From Acanthosepion lycidas (Eukaryota > Mollusca > Cephalopoda > Sepiida > Sepiidae): DNA of 64,000 nt. Position 1 is the stretch's first letter, and every line of letters begins with the position of its first letter. This document shows, one piece after another, positions 22,893-34,642 of the stretch. Below the pieces are notes generated by a model. The model searched no databases, was not told where the DNA came from, and saw only the letters and a list, made by a program, of their open reading frames with translations. Location of the stretch: assembly GCA_963932145.1 (NCBI GenBank), contig OZ010586.1, forward strand, positions 71,321,365-71,385,364, given 5' to 3'. A program made the translations under genes and the position numbers.

Positions 22893-23146
22893 CGACTGGC
22901 TCCACGCCCAACACATCTTTCTAATACAATCCCTCTGCCTCCACCATGTAACAGTCACCAGGATCATTCTCCTCCACATCCCTCTGGGACACATAATTCA
23001 GCAAATAATTCCATACCAAAACAAATGCCAATAAGAAGAACACGAGGACAACTTCCCACACACTTCAGAGACTTTATCATGAATTAATCACCCAAATATA
23101 CACGAATAACGCTCACTGTAAATCAGACCGAGATCTGGGGGAGCCT
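22893..23146 (+). other. 3' internal region and polypurine tract of the LTR element
   Basis: Untranslated stretch between the integrase stop and the LTR. A purine run GAGATCTGGGGGAG (about 23130-23143) immediately before the LTR is a plausible plus-strand primer. Confidence 0.65.
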
Positions 23147-23669
23147 TGTTATAAAATAAAATAAGACATATCTCGGCTGATTTACAGGCAAATACTCAAG
23201 AGTGAGAGCCGGATGTGAATGGGACGAAGCCCCATCACAAAATGACCATTATCATCGTTTACAAATGTTCCCAACACACGAGTTCCAGTCAAAAAATAAA
23301 ATAATATTTAAAGTGTTCTATTTTTCGTCCAATAAAAATGCTTCCCTCCTAATTATACTCGCATTATTTTTCGAGCCTGTTAAGCCATAAAAAAAAGCTA
23401 TAAAAGGGGTTACACGGAAGTTCAACAGGCAGTCAACAGGTGGCCAGGGACGAGACCCGTCACAGTCAGCAGCTGCCAGCAGGAGAGCATCAACCACCAT
23501 CAACATGTGTGAACTACTATGAGAGATCGATCTAGATCCGAAGCCGGCTTATGAACTATACCACAAGGTAGCTGTCCCAAACCCTCACGTTCTTGTTGAA
23601 ATAAACCACGTAAACCTATTTCTGCTGTTGTCGTATTTCTTTCTTGCAACCATACACTTGTCTATAACA
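23147..23669 (+). repeat. 3' LTR, 523 bp
   Basis: Begins TGTTATA and ends TATAACA, the short inverted repeat typical of LTR ends. GCTATAAAAGGGG (23398-23410) is a TATA box and AATAAA at 23600 a polyadenylation signal, giving a normal U3-R-U5 order. Together with the upstream integrase and purine tract this makes a confident 3' LTR. No matching 5' LTR is present in the window. Confidence 0.88.
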
Positions 23670-24090
23670 TTGTCAAGTGTATCCATCTTTGCCATTGTTT
23701 CAGAATGAATAAATTACTGCAATACATGGCACTCACATATTGTCTTCTTCATTACCTTTTAGAATGTTACAGAATCAAGTCAATATTATTTCAATTTCAA
23801 AGGGTGTTTGTATTAAAAGTCAAATTAAGAAAAGAAACATTACAACTGCCATAGAGCAATATTATTTCATAATTTCCATAAGTGTGTAGGGGGGAGGTGA
23901 ATAATTTTGGACTGCACCAACTTTTAGAAAAATCTATAACTATGAATATAATAGATTGAAACTTCTAAAAATTTAATGGAGGAATCAACTATTTATGGTA
24001 AATTCAGTAAGTACTTGCAAATACTCGCATTTCCTTAGAAAATATGCAAATATTTAGTGTGAGTGAATAATTCTGTATGTATTTTTGAAC

Positions 24091-25293
24091 ATTGAGTCCA
24101 TGGTTATAAAGCAGGGAAATGGATTACTTACTTAAAGGACAGTGCAACTCAAGGACACACAAGGACACACTTAAGAAGATCAACATAGACACCAAACATT
24201 TGAGAAGATCTTGCATCTGAAAGTTCTACATGGAAGACACTGCATTAACAACTTTGAGAAAGGTAGGATTGAATATGTAGAATTAATTGTGTTAATTGAG
24301 CTGCTCGTTACATAAAGAACATCGTCCCCCCTCCCTGGAACAGGTACTAAAGTATCTTACCTGTGCAGTATCAGTGCATACACCTTTCAAAGTCCAGTTT
24401 GATTAGTCACACACATTTCCACAACATTAGCTCAAATCAATCATTATTATGTCCTGCCTGATTTCACTTGTAATCTATGCAACAAACTGTGCAGGTCAGT
24501 GAATGAACTTACCCTGCTTTACAAGTCACAGCATTATTATCAATTCAGCAAGTAGCAAGCTTGCCTGTAAAATCTGACTTAAAGTGAAGGTCAGCTGCTG
24601 AACTAATGAGTTACCAAAGACATCAGCAGCAGCAAGGAAATCAACAATTAATTCATGAAAGTGCTTGGACACAAGTTGATTTTTCCCCATGTATGTTAAA
24701 CGGTTTTGCTGTATCAGTTGATTCAGCCGATGACAAATAGTTCTGTTTATTTGCTACCTTTCAATGCAAAAGATGAAATAGAAATTTTAAGTAATTAAGA
24801 CCATAAAAGGTATTTTTCTTGCTTTTTCAACTTAGAAAAATGGAAAGAAACAAAAGCCTGAAAAATGAAAAAACCCACAAAAACCTCAAAATGAAAGTCA
24901 ATAAAATGATTTTGAAACTGACAGACCATTTGTAAATTGAGTTGACAGCAACAAGAAAAAAATGAGTAATATCATTTTCTTATAGTCGTTATGGTGAGGA
25001 GAAGAAAATATTCAATAAGATATCAGCTGAGCAATTTGTGCCAAATTGTCTTTAAGTGATAGCCATTAGGCTACAGCAATGGACTGGATGCCAGGAGTTT
25101 ATGTTCAGGCAATTTATTAAAATGTTCAGAATAGTGAGATTAACTAAAAATCTCATATTTCTGAACGATAACACTATAATATATTTGCATTTTAGTCTGG
25201 TGACTGTAATAACAGCTTGGAAGCTTGATAAAACTTAAGAAAACTTTATTGAGATTGAATAAGGAGGCACAACTAGACCACTTATTTATAGTA
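24091..25293. other. Unassigned spacer
   Basis: Small direct repeat AAGGACACAC near 24152. No gene or family recognised. Confidence 0.45.
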
Positions 25294-25371
25294 TTAGGTG
25301 GTGCAAAAATAATGACGTTTTTTGGCGTTAAAAAATACGTCAAAAACGTCATTATTTTTGCACCAACCTAA
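25294..25371. mobile_element. Mariner-type MITE, 78 bp
   Basis: Third copy, flanked by TA on each side. Left end has TTAGGTGGTGC, with a one-base deletion relative to TTAGGTTGGTGC, and the right end is complete. Confidence 0.93.
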
Positions 25372-25544
25372 TATATCTAAATGAGGAAGAGTTCTTCTTT
25401 CAAGGGAGACAATCATCATTAGGAGAGGTAACTCATGTTGGTCTATACCACAATGATATTTTTTGTTAATGTAAAGAAATAGCCACTATGAATGAACTAT
25501 TTCTTCCATCCTATGTCATGTCTGTAATTTGAAAAATAAAGTGT
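25372..25544. other. Unassigned spacer
   Basis: Nothing recognised. Confidence 0.4.
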
Positions 25545-25975
25545 GAAGGATTATAAGTAAGGGTGGTTATTATAAAAGATAAATCAAGACAGAGTGGAGC
25601 ATTCTTTCTTTTTTATGGTCATGAGACTCAGGTGGACATGTTGCCAGTAGAAAGCAGGAGAGTAGAGGAGGAAGTCAGACAGACTGAAAAAGCTTAGCAG
25701 TTAACATAGAAGACATAGATACAGAAGATGAAATTAATATATTTTTTTAAAGTGATGTATTGTGGGTAAGGTTGGTTATTATAAAAGATCAAGAGAGGGA
25801 GGGACATTATTTCTTTTTTATGGTCGTGAGACTCAGGTGGACACATTGTCAACAGGAAGCAGAAAAATAGAGAAGGAAGTCAGAGACACTGTAAAAAGCT
25901 AGTATTTGGCATCAGAGACATAGATATAGAGAGAAGATGAGACGAATATTCGTTACATTCCCATTGAAACCAAGT
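25545..25975 (+). repeat. Tandem duplication of a ~210-bp unit
   Basis: 25560-25745 and 25765-25970 share GGTTATTATAAAAGAT, TCTTTTTTATGGTC, GAGACTCAGGTGGACA, GAGAAGGAAGTCAGA-like and ACATAGATA segments in order. The units are diverged. Each contains a TATAAAAGA, so an LTR-type origin is possible but unproven. Confidence 0.7.
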
Positions 25976-25984
25976 TTGCAGGTG

Positions 25985-26285
25985 GGTTTAAGCTTTTCTT
26001 TTCTGCACCCAAATTACAACACATTTCAGAAAATGGGTGATGTGGCTCTCTTCAACTTCCTGTCTTTTAATATTTGTGTATATGAGATGAGATGAGATAT
26101 TGTAATTATTTACACTATTTTCATTCTTTGGACTGTTGTTCTCATCTTTTTTGCTATATTCACAACATTTTGGCATTTGTACACTCCGGTCTTCTTCAGG
26201 CGATTGGAGTTTCAAACTGAATTTTTTATTTCATTCACCAAGGTAGATTGTTCTAGTTACACATGCCATGCCACGATGTCTCAGT
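25985..26285 (-). repeat. CUGAAGA-type dispersed repeat
   Basis: In reverse: TTCAGTTTGAAACTCCAATC, GCCTGAAGAAGACCGG, then CCAAAATGTTGTGAATATAG. The CUGAAGA core word is intact but the GAA position reads AAA. Same family as 13.85, 14.13, 15.0 and 63.65 kb. Confidence 0.65.
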
Positions 26286-26329
26286 TATCTCCCTTTCATT
26301 CAACTCTTCAAGTTTTTTTTGTTCACCAC

Positions 26330-26410
26330 TGAAGTAGCCAGGTATTGAACTTACAACTCTTCGGATCAAGTTACTGGATCCAAGCTTTTATCCACTGGTG
26401 CATATGTGAA
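26330..26410 (-). repeat. tRNA-like SINE head (candidate)
   Basis: In reverse: CCAGTGGATAAAAGCTTGGA and GTTGTAAGTTCAATACCTGG, resembling A and B boxes. Weak. Confidence 0.35.
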
Positions 26411-27537
26411 TTTTTGGGAATTGTAAACTTAATGTCTCAGTAATCATTTTTTTTACTAGAGCTCATATTTACATTTTTGTTGTTATTATTGCTTTTCTTT
26501 AGCACTCCTTATTACTGCTGTCTTTTGTTGCTCTAAGAAATTTTTGTTCCCTTACAATTTTTCTTTGCACTTATTTGATTTGATATTCCATAGTTCACAT
26601 CTTAGCCAGTCTCTTTCTGACAACTATTCTTTCTGTTATCTTTCTTATTGTTTTCTTTTAGCATTAAGTGGGTAATACTTAATGTAAATTGTACTATGAA
26701 GTCAAAGTATAATGGACTGTCTTGTAGAACAGATATATCACAAGAGTTTGTAGCCAACAGAAATAATCGGTCAAGTATTTATATGCCCTAAACATCCATT
26801 AATGGAGGTAAAAGATGGCAGATAGCCATGAGATAATTCTTGACAGTTAGCAATAAACATAAGTAGGTATTTATACATTTACATATTTTAAACTTCATTT
26901 GATTTTCCCTCTTAAGTATAAAATGTCACAGATATATATAATAAATTTTAACATGCAGTTACAATACATTCTTCCATTATTCTAAGTGTAAGATAATCTT
27001 TCTTTTCACTATGGGCATAATCTTTAAAGTACTCTTTTAGAGACAAGATGCTGAATATCTTTTGAGGTCATTTCATTGGCTTCTTGCAAACAGAAAACAC
27101 TGTTAGACCAAAATTCTAATATCTCTATCTTAGTAAAACAGACTAGAATGGGGTAAACAAAATTATTTATTAATATGATGGGTTGTTTGAAATTTTTTTT
27201 GTTTTTTTAACCAACCATTGGCATTAGTTTCTTGAAATATTGGTAATTTAACATTTACTAAAAGGTGACTACTTGAAGAGATTTTTCAAAGTTACCGTTG
27301 TTTATTTTAAAGAAAAGTTTTAGATTGTATCCTATTTCTTGGAACACTTTGAAGAGGATGCTGGTTTTTTGTTCAAGATCATTCTTATCCCAACTAGAAT
27401 ATCTATGTCATCAGTATAGCTCCCTTCATCAATACTACACTGGTCAGGGAAGGGAAAGCTGTTTTCTATTAGTAGATTCATTTGGGATATGATATTGAAT
27501 GCTGAAATCATCAGTGCCCATCTCTTCACATCTGTAG
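26411..27537. other. Unassigned AT-rich spacer
   Basis: Frames of about 65 codons near 27300-27530 have no recognisable domain. Confidence 0.45.
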
Positions 27538-27539
27538 TA

Positions 27540-28402
27540 CAGGGTGTGATGGGTAAATTGTTGCTATTTTATAATTTTAATTTCATGCATGTGCATTGTT
27601 GGTTCTTGATTTTGTCAACTGCACAGTATAGTAGGCTCAGTTGGGCATTGTCTATGAGAAAAAGAGCACCACGATGCAATTCACTCCACCAGAAATTTAG
27701 AAACAGCATGCTATACTGGTTTGGCATTCACGTCAGAAGCTCCAATATAAACATCTCAGAGCACTTGGTTGTCAATCTGAGGACAGAACAGAAGATTCAG
27801 AAAAAGTTGGATGAATCTAATGGTGATTATAAAGGTGTTTGGAGTGATCACTAGTGATGGTGACATTATGCCTCCGCTCATCTTCCCATAGGTCCTCAGA
27901 CTCAACATGGAGGACTACATGATGTGCCTTGAGGAGGTAGTGCTACCCTGGGTCAAGAGGATGGCTGCTGGAAGACCCTATGTCTGGCAACAGGACTCTG
28001 CACCATGCCACAGAAGCAGAAAAACCTAGTCATGGCTGTCAGACAACTTCTGCGACCATCTCACTCTTTACATCTGGCCACCTAACTCCCCAAACTGCAA
28101 CCTCCTTGATTATTATGTGTGGGGCACAGTTGAGCAAGCAACCAACAAAACTCCATGTTACACCAAAGATTAACTGAAGGTAAGAATTATAGCAGCATTC
28201 ACCAACTTAATCAAGGAGACTGCACAGAAGAGGTGCAGGAGATTCCAAAGTTGTCTGGAGGCCATGGTTGAAGTCAATGGCAATTTTATTGAATAAATTT
28301 ACTTTTTAGTATTTCAAGATAGTTTTGTGTAATTTTGGTAAAGATATCAGTGTTATTTTCATTTTTGCATAATTTAGATGACAATTTATCCGTCGCACCC
28401 TG
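27540..28402 (+). pseudogene. Mariner-family transposon copy 2, both inverted repeats present
   Basis: Left end CAGGGTGTGATGGGTAAATT and right end, reversed, CAGGGTGCGACGGATAAATT match at 19 of 22 positions. TA precedes the left end. Coding blocks: GCQSEDRTEDSEKVG-like N-terminus, then VFGVITSDGDIMPPLIFP, QQDSAPCHRS, SDNFCDHLTLYIWPPNSPNC and LLDYYVWG. The last acidic residue is N here instead of D. Stops and an internal deletion leave 863 bp against about 1.3 kb for a full mariner. I count 32 residues between the last two catalytic positions, as in the 8.7-kb copy. Confidence 0.9.
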
Positions 28403-28982
28403 ATGTACAGGTCATTATCTAGAAAAGCTTTACAATTTATGCTACCAAAGATATTGACCCAATTATTGGTTTGATAGCCAGAAATAAACTCCTGGCAGAT
28501 AAGCAAGCTTGAATTCTCAAAAACACCCTCTCCAAGGTGCCTATTAGACAGGAATGGATGTTTATTTATTTTAGATTTTCCAACCTCTTCAAGCTCGTTT
28601 ATTCATTATGAACTTTTTGCTACTAAAGGTAATTTTCCAAACCCCTGACTTTTATTAAGATCCTACAGAAAACACTTATTATTGAACACTGAAAATAATT
28701 CTGCACCCATCAATTATTAAGACCATTCCTTTGTATTAGGTATGTAATAGTAATCATTACATGATAATTGAAGATCGTGGTTTTCAAAAACTCTTTTCTA
28801 GATAAAAAAAAAAATCTTTAAATGGTGGATACTTGTTTCTGACTATTAAATACTATGTTAGCTGAATCTGGGATGAGATGACAACACTGAAGCGCCAAGT
28901 GAGGAGCAAACTCACTACCCTTCAATCTGTGAGGTGAGATGGTTGATTATTGCACTATTATATATGCCTTTAAATATTTACC
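28403..28982. other. Unassigned spacer
   Basis: No gene or family recognised. Confidence 0.45.
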
Positions 28983-29045
28983 AATATGGCTGAGTGGTTA
29001 GAACATTCACTTTCTAACCATGTGAGATGACTTGAAATCTCAGGA
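28983..29045 (+). repeat. tRNA-like SINE head
   Basis: ATGGCTGAGTGGTTAGAACA is close to a tRNA A box and GACTTGAAATCTC to a B box. It joins an RLE-type LINE tail directly. Confidence 0.5.
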
Positions 29046-29458
29046 TGGTCATATTTGTTATTGACATGACCAATTCCTGCAGACTGCAATGTATCTTTGA
29101 AGCTCTTCAAAAAGTTACCAAAATACAAGCACCTTGAGATCGAAATCTCAAAACTGTGGCACAAGAGGACATAAATAACTCCAATTGTAGTTGGAGTTCT
29201 TGGATAGATTGGAAAAGGTTCTGATAGACTTATTGAAGGGCACCCTGGAAGACCATGCCTTAAAGAAATGCTAAAACATCTTCTCACAAGTACAGCTCAC
29301 ACATTATGAGGAACTTTTTTCTAATTTAAACTGTGTGATCTTAGGTTTATGTTTTTTTTTACAAAAATGTTCAGTGGAAAATATCATGATGGCATTTCTG
29401 ACCTTAGGTCTCTGGTTGGGACCCAGAAGAAAATGACTATACAAAAGAAATCAAAAGA

Positions 29459-29500
<42 letters not shown>
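29046..29500 (+). pseudogene. RLE-type LINE, 3' end, copy 1
   Basis: Readable in shifting frames: YKHLEIEISKLWHK, ITPIVVGVLG, GHPGRPCLKEMLKHLLTS and THIM, the same C-terminal sequence as at 41.0-41.2 kb. After CTTAGGTCT the element ends in a (AAT)n run at 29461-29500. 5'-truncated and inactive. Confidence 0.78.
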
Positions 29501-29503
<3 letters not shown>

Positions 29504-30585
29504 AAGAAGAAGTTACAGCTTCTAGGAGAGAGCACATCATCTGGCATGATGAACAGTTTGTAGAAGACCAGTACACTCAAACCCTGAGTCATGATGACTG
29601 GTGACATTGTGCTAGTACAATCATCAACAGCCTATGAAAGTTCTGTCTACCTAATTTCACTTACAAGGCTTGGTTCAACCCATGGAATAGTTCTAATTTG
29701 GGGAAAGAGAAAAACTATTCTCAAGTTTGGTATATGATTGACAACAATTCATTATTTTGAGATAGGCATTGAAATATGACATCATGTTTTCCAAACATTT
29801 TTCTGATCAATTTTGATCACTGCTTTTCAATCTGTATTTTCAATTGCTCTGTGTTCATGATGCTCTTATCCCAAGCTACCACAGCATCATCATGGGTCTC
29901 TGATGGAGTGGACTCCCTATATCAAATAAAAATGCAATAAAGGAACAGATACAGACAACTATTTTAGTAATAGAATGGTATAAGAACCTTAGAAAGTCAT
30001 CTGCACACTCTCAGTTACTTAAGTCCAATAACATTTTCAAAGTCAAAGGTCATAAAAGCAAGGTTAAGTAATTCCCTATTTGAGGAAAATCTGGAATTAT
30101 ACATGCTGCTATCTATTGCAGAGGAATTGTTAGATGAATTGGATGCAGAAGCAATTATTGGAAGAGTTGAACAATCATTTTGTGAACACAAATGATTGCT
30201 CTTAATCTTAATATTGTGGACTACATCCAATGCTCTGTTGTGCTTTTGAACTATTGGTTAATGTGTAAATTATACAGTAAACTATTTAAAAATATCAATA
30301 AATTAATTAAAATTAAAAAATAAATAAAAAAATTCAATTATATCTTTTTGTATTTACATTTGGTATTTATTGCCATTAAGATGTACAGTACTTGTACATT
30401 ATAATTACTAAGAAATATACATTTTTTACGCAAAAATATTAATTATACCCTTTTTTCCATATGCTTTTTTTGAAAATTTTATTTATTCATTATGAAAATT
30501 AAATGATAGTACTGCTGTTGTGGGTGGGCCACCTTTGCTTCCTGGCAAGCAATCTTTTTATACCCAATCTGACAATGATGATGAC
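29501..30585. other. Unassigned spacer
   Basis: No recognised features. Very AT-rich from about 30290. Confidence 0.45.
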
Positions 30586-30601
30586 GATGACGATGATGAT
30601 G

Positions 30602-30637
<36 letters not shown>

Positions 30638-30660
30638 TAATAATAATAATAAAAAAAAAT
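30586..30660. repeat. (ATG)n(AAT)n microsatellite
   Basis: GATGATGA repeats pass into AAT repeats and A runs. Confidence 0.95.
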
Positions 30661-31885
30661 ATTTACCAAAATTTAGTTTGTTAGAAGATTATAGTAAGGG
30701 TGGGGGTACACCTAGTGAAAAATGAACTCCAATATGCAAGTGAATAATCTCCAAGACAGGTTTGTTAAACATTAAAGTAAATTGCTTATTCTTAGAATTG
30801 TGAAAAATTAAAGAAATCATAATGTCAGTGTAGAGATACAAAAGGTGATTATCTCCCTTTGGTCGAGAGGAAGTCATGTGTGTCATGTGATGGCTGTTTA
30901 GTAATGTCAGTTCATAGCATGATGAAAATGGTAAATTATTTATCTTCCAGAAGTCAAACTAAGCAGTTGCTTTTTTAGCATGGGTGAGCTCCCCGCAACC
31001 AGCTGCTACATAAAGTAGCTTACAAGCCTATGATGCTGTTTTTCTATGAAAATATATCTTTGCCAGATATAGTATGCATCTCTAGCTTGTAATCCTCATG
31101 TTAGGAAAAACCCAGGACTCAATATTTCCTGTTTGTGGAATATGTCCTTGCTAGTGATATAGCAGATGAATCACTTGCTTGAATCTTAAATATGGCTTCT
31201 CCAGAAATGCAGAAGAATCTCCAGCAGCTCCAATTCTCATTAAAAATTATTATGTGTAAAACTCTCTTTTATCATCCCCTTTTCATTCTGTTTGTTTTGC
31301 ATATATGTGTTATAATTTCTCTGCATGAGATAAATATAAATATGTATATATAAGTTTGTGTATCACTTAGCGATATAAAACTCTCTGTGAGAACAAAGCT
31401 GTGTTTGTTATTCTTTTTCCTTTCTGCTAATCTGTTCCATCCATGAAATAAGGAGTTATTATATCATGGATATTGTTCCACTGGGCTTAGGGTGGAAAGA
31501 TAAATTATATGAGACTGGCGACTGAAAAGTTAAAGCAACACAAAGGCGACACAAGATGTGGTAAACTTAACAACTGTTTTATTCAAACTGCCACTGGATC
31601 CATTTTGCTCTCAGCATTCCCAAGTGTGACTGGAAGTGATTACAATAATTATCATAATCAACATTATAGATGTTGTTATAACATCACCTTTCCTAAGGTA
31701 ATTTATTTTCTTTATTAATTAACTTATAACTTTTCCAAATTACAAAATAAAAAATTACAAATGAAGGTTTGTTTTTGGTTACAGTCATCATCATAATCAG
31801 CATTATTAACAGATATAATAATGCCAATAATGGGGAAAATGCAAATGAGAGAATAAATTTTTCTTACATAGCGCAACTATTATTT
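30661..31885. other. Unassigned spacer
   Basis: A segment at 31500-31640 looks less AT-rich and may belong to an unrecognised element. No gene recognised. Confidence 0.45.
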
Positions 31886-31889
31886 GGTC

Positions 31890-32525
31890 ATATACCCAAC
31901 ATTTGATAATATTATCACCCCTTATCTAGTGTACCCAACATCTGATGATATTATCTACCCTATCTGGTGTACCCAACATCTGATGATATTATCACCCCTT
32001 ATCTGGTGTACCCAACATCTGATGATATTATCACCCCTTATCCGGTGTACCCAACATCTGATGATATTATCTACCCTATCTGGTGTACCCAACATCTGAT
32101 GATATTATCACCCCTTATCTGGTGTACCCAACATCTGATGATATTATCACCCCTTATCTGGTGTACCCAACATCTGATGATATTATCACCCCTATCTGGT
32201 GTACCCAACATCTGATGATATTATCACCCCTTATCTGGTGTACCCAACATCTGATGATATTATCACCCCTTATCTGGTGTACCCAACATCTGATGATATT
32301 ATCACCCCTTATCTGGTGTACCCAACATCTGATGATATTATCACCCCTTATCTGGTGTACCCAACATCTGATGATATTATCACCCCTTATCTGGTGTACC
32401 CAACATCTGATGATATTATCACCCCTTATCTGGTGTACCCAACATCTGATGATATTATCACCCCTTATCTGGTGTACCCAACATCTGATGATATTATCAC
32501 CCCTTATCTGGTGTACCCAACATGA
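31890..32525. repeat. 39-bp satellite, about 16-17 units
   Basis: Unit ACCCAACATCTGATGATATT plus ATCACCCCTTATCTGGTGT. Most units are 39 bp; a few are 38 bp (for example those with ATCTACCC followed by TATCTGG). Because 39 is 13 codons, long frames are open on both strands (162 codons plus, 133 codons minus). The 38-bp units shift the frame, and there is no start context or conserved protein, so it is not coding. Units from about 32190 rightward are nearly identical, indicating recent expansion or homogenisation. Confidence 0.95.
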
Positions 32526-32855
32526 TGTGATATTATTATTTAACTTCCTTAGCAAGAAAGATAACTCATGATATCTGATATTCCTTACAGTTAGAAAATA
32601 AATGTTCCATTAGATTTATTTGTTTTATATCTGTGCTTTGTTTTTAAACATCTATTAAGATTTCAACATTTCTTGTTATATATTCATAGATAGGCTAGAA
32701 CAGTTATTTTAGCTTGGAGCAAGCTTCAGTTAATAAGATCTGTGCTATAGAATTATAACAATACAAACTTATTCTAGAGAAGGAAAAATTATGATAAATA
32801 GTTTCTGCTAAATCTTTATTTCGGAATGTAGGCTTTCCTTATTGTTATGTATGAA

Positions 32856-32858
<3 letters not shown>
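32526..32858. other. Unassigned spacer
   Basis: No features recognised. Confidence 0.4.

Positions 32859-32907
<49 letters not shown>
32859..32907. repeat. (TA)n array
   Basis: Pure TA array. Confidence 0.95.
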
Positions 32908-32910
<3 letters not shown>

Positions 32911-33170
32911 TAAAAATGAATTAAAATCACAGGAAGAATTGCAGCTGTCAGTTTCTTGCTGAGTGATCTTCGGGCATGTATTATACCTCCTGGGTTGGAT
33001 TTATGGTGACATATTATTCATATGCTTACACTGAGAAGGTAATTCAGACATTTTGTTCAATAGTGTGCTCTCCTGAGGGAATTCTAAAATGCATCATTTC
33101 TCTTCAAGGCATAAAAACCTGCATGCTTCCTTCAAATTTTCTATTCTACCGTAATATTCCATTTTACTGA
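32908..33170. other. Repeat-like spacer between TA arrays
   Basis: On the minus strand CCGAAGA (32965-32971), then GAAAC about 12 nt later, distantly recalls a hammerhead core, but no stem II can be drawn. Not called as a ribozyme. Confidence 0.35.
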
Positions 33171-33191
33171 TACACACACACACACACACAC

Positions 33192-33228
<37 letters not shown>
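33171..33228. repeat. (CA)n(TA)n array
   Basis: CA run passing into TA run. Confidence 0.95.
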
Positions 33229-33234
<6 letters not shown>

Positions 33235-33339
33235 GCAGATACCTGCAAAGAAATGCAATACCTAAGGTGTAAAATGAATTTTTAAAAATGAAAAATCTTC
33301 CTTGAATCTTTTATTTTAGTTTAAATTTTTAAATTTTTT

Positions 33340-34068
33340 CTTAAGACAACATTGTCCATAATATATCTTATTCATAAAAACAATAATAAGCTTTTTGAAT
33401 TAAATAATATCTTTGTTTTATTACATCTTTTATTCATAATTCATTAATTTTATTCATAATTTTTTCTTAAGACAACATTGTCCATAATATATCTTATTTA
33501 TAAAAACAATAATAAGCTTTTTGAATTAAATAATATCTTTGTTTTATTACATCTTTTATTCATAATTCATTAATTTTATTCATAATTTTTTCTTAAGACA
33601 ACATTGTCCATAATATATCTTATTTATAAAAACAATAATAAGCTTTTTGAATTAAATAATATCTTTGTTTTATTACATCTTTTATTCATAATTCATTAAT
33701 TTTATTCATAATTTTTTCTTAAGACAACATTGTCCATAATATATCTTATTTATAAAAACAATAATAAGCTTTTTGAATTAAATAATATCTTTGTTTTATT
33801 ACATCTTTTATTCATAATTCATTAATTTTATTCATAATTTTTTCTTAAGACAACATTGTCCATAATATATCTTATTTATAAAAACAATAATAAGCTTTTT
33901 GAATTAAATAATATCTTTGTTTTATTACATCTTTTATTCATAATTCATTAATTTTATTCATAATTTTTTCTTAAGACAACATTGTCCTTAATATATCTTA
34001 TTTTATAAAAACAATAATAAGCTTTTTGAATTAAATAATATCTTTGTTTTATTACATCTTTTATTTTA
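33340..34068. repeat. 126-bp satellite, six units
   Basis: CTTAAGACAACATTGTCC recurs at 33340, 33466, 33592, 33718, 33844 and 33970, an exact 126-bp step. Units differ at only a few positions, so the expansion is recent. Over 80% A+T, no coding potential. Confidence 0.97.
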
Positions 34069-34573
34069 TGATTCAGAGCAGATTTTTGGCAACTGGTTCT
34101 CCTGTTTTACAAAAGAAAATTGATAATTTAAATTCTGAAAGGACTTCTGCTTTTAACTAATATAAACATTAAGATGTACAAAAAAGAATTTCTGAAAATT
34201 TGATAAAATTAAATAAGTGATGTGGGGGTGGTGGGAGGTGTGGTTAAAAGATACAAAAAAATATTTTATCAAGATTTTCTAAAAAATAACATTTTTAAAA
34301 TAATTTCATACATTTGTGAATGAGTTCTGAAAGTTTCATTAAAATTCATCAATTATTTTATTTTTGAAAGAATTTCCAAATCAATGGAAAACACTAAAAT
34401 TTCCAATATTAATAATTGTGGTTCCCTGCTGATGCAAGAAAAACATACTAAATTTTGAACATTCTAAAAAGAATAAGAAATATAATTTAATAATCAAAAA
34501 GTCCATTACTCTTTCCTCTTAATAATAGCATAAAGATTTTAATAATACCTATGTACCTACATGTATCTCTCTC
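34069..34573. other. Unassigned AT-rich spacer
   Basis: No features recognised. Confidence 0.45.
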
Positions 34574-34583
34574 TATATATATC

Positions 34584-34638
<55 letters not shown>
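34574..34638. repeat. (TA)n array
   Basis: TA array at the left edge of a foldback element. Confidence 0.95.

Positions 34639-34642
<4 letters not shown>

Larger units (their letters stand above)
20685..24090 (-). mobile_element. Tc1-like transposon relic, interrupted by two later insertions
   Basis: Related termini are CAGAATTATTCATCCACC near 20696 and, reversed, CAGAATTATTCACTCACAC near 24060-24080. On the minus strand the Tc1 transposase is readable as HHWTFQHDNDLKHMA (about 21265-21315), LNPH-stop-KCMGI where LNPIENVW is normal, and a C-terminal WIKIP..NVSSDLV region. The final catalytic glutamate position is destroyed. The start, MAKMDTLDN, is at about 23665-23695. Between them, 21858-23669 is Ty3-like sequence and 21043-21122 a mariner MITE. 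About the N-terminal third is missing. Confidence 0.88.

Noticed and set aside
31890-32525. CRISPR-like regular repeats
   Set aside because: Units are contiguous with no unique spacers, and the window is eukaryotic.
31884-32571. Repeat proteins of 71-162 codons on both strands
   Set aside because: They are consequences of a 39-bp satellite. Both strands are equally open and 38-bp units shift the frame.
32908-32990. Hammerhead on the minus strand (CCGAAGA then GAAAC)
   Set aside because: U4 is changed and no stem II can form between the two words.
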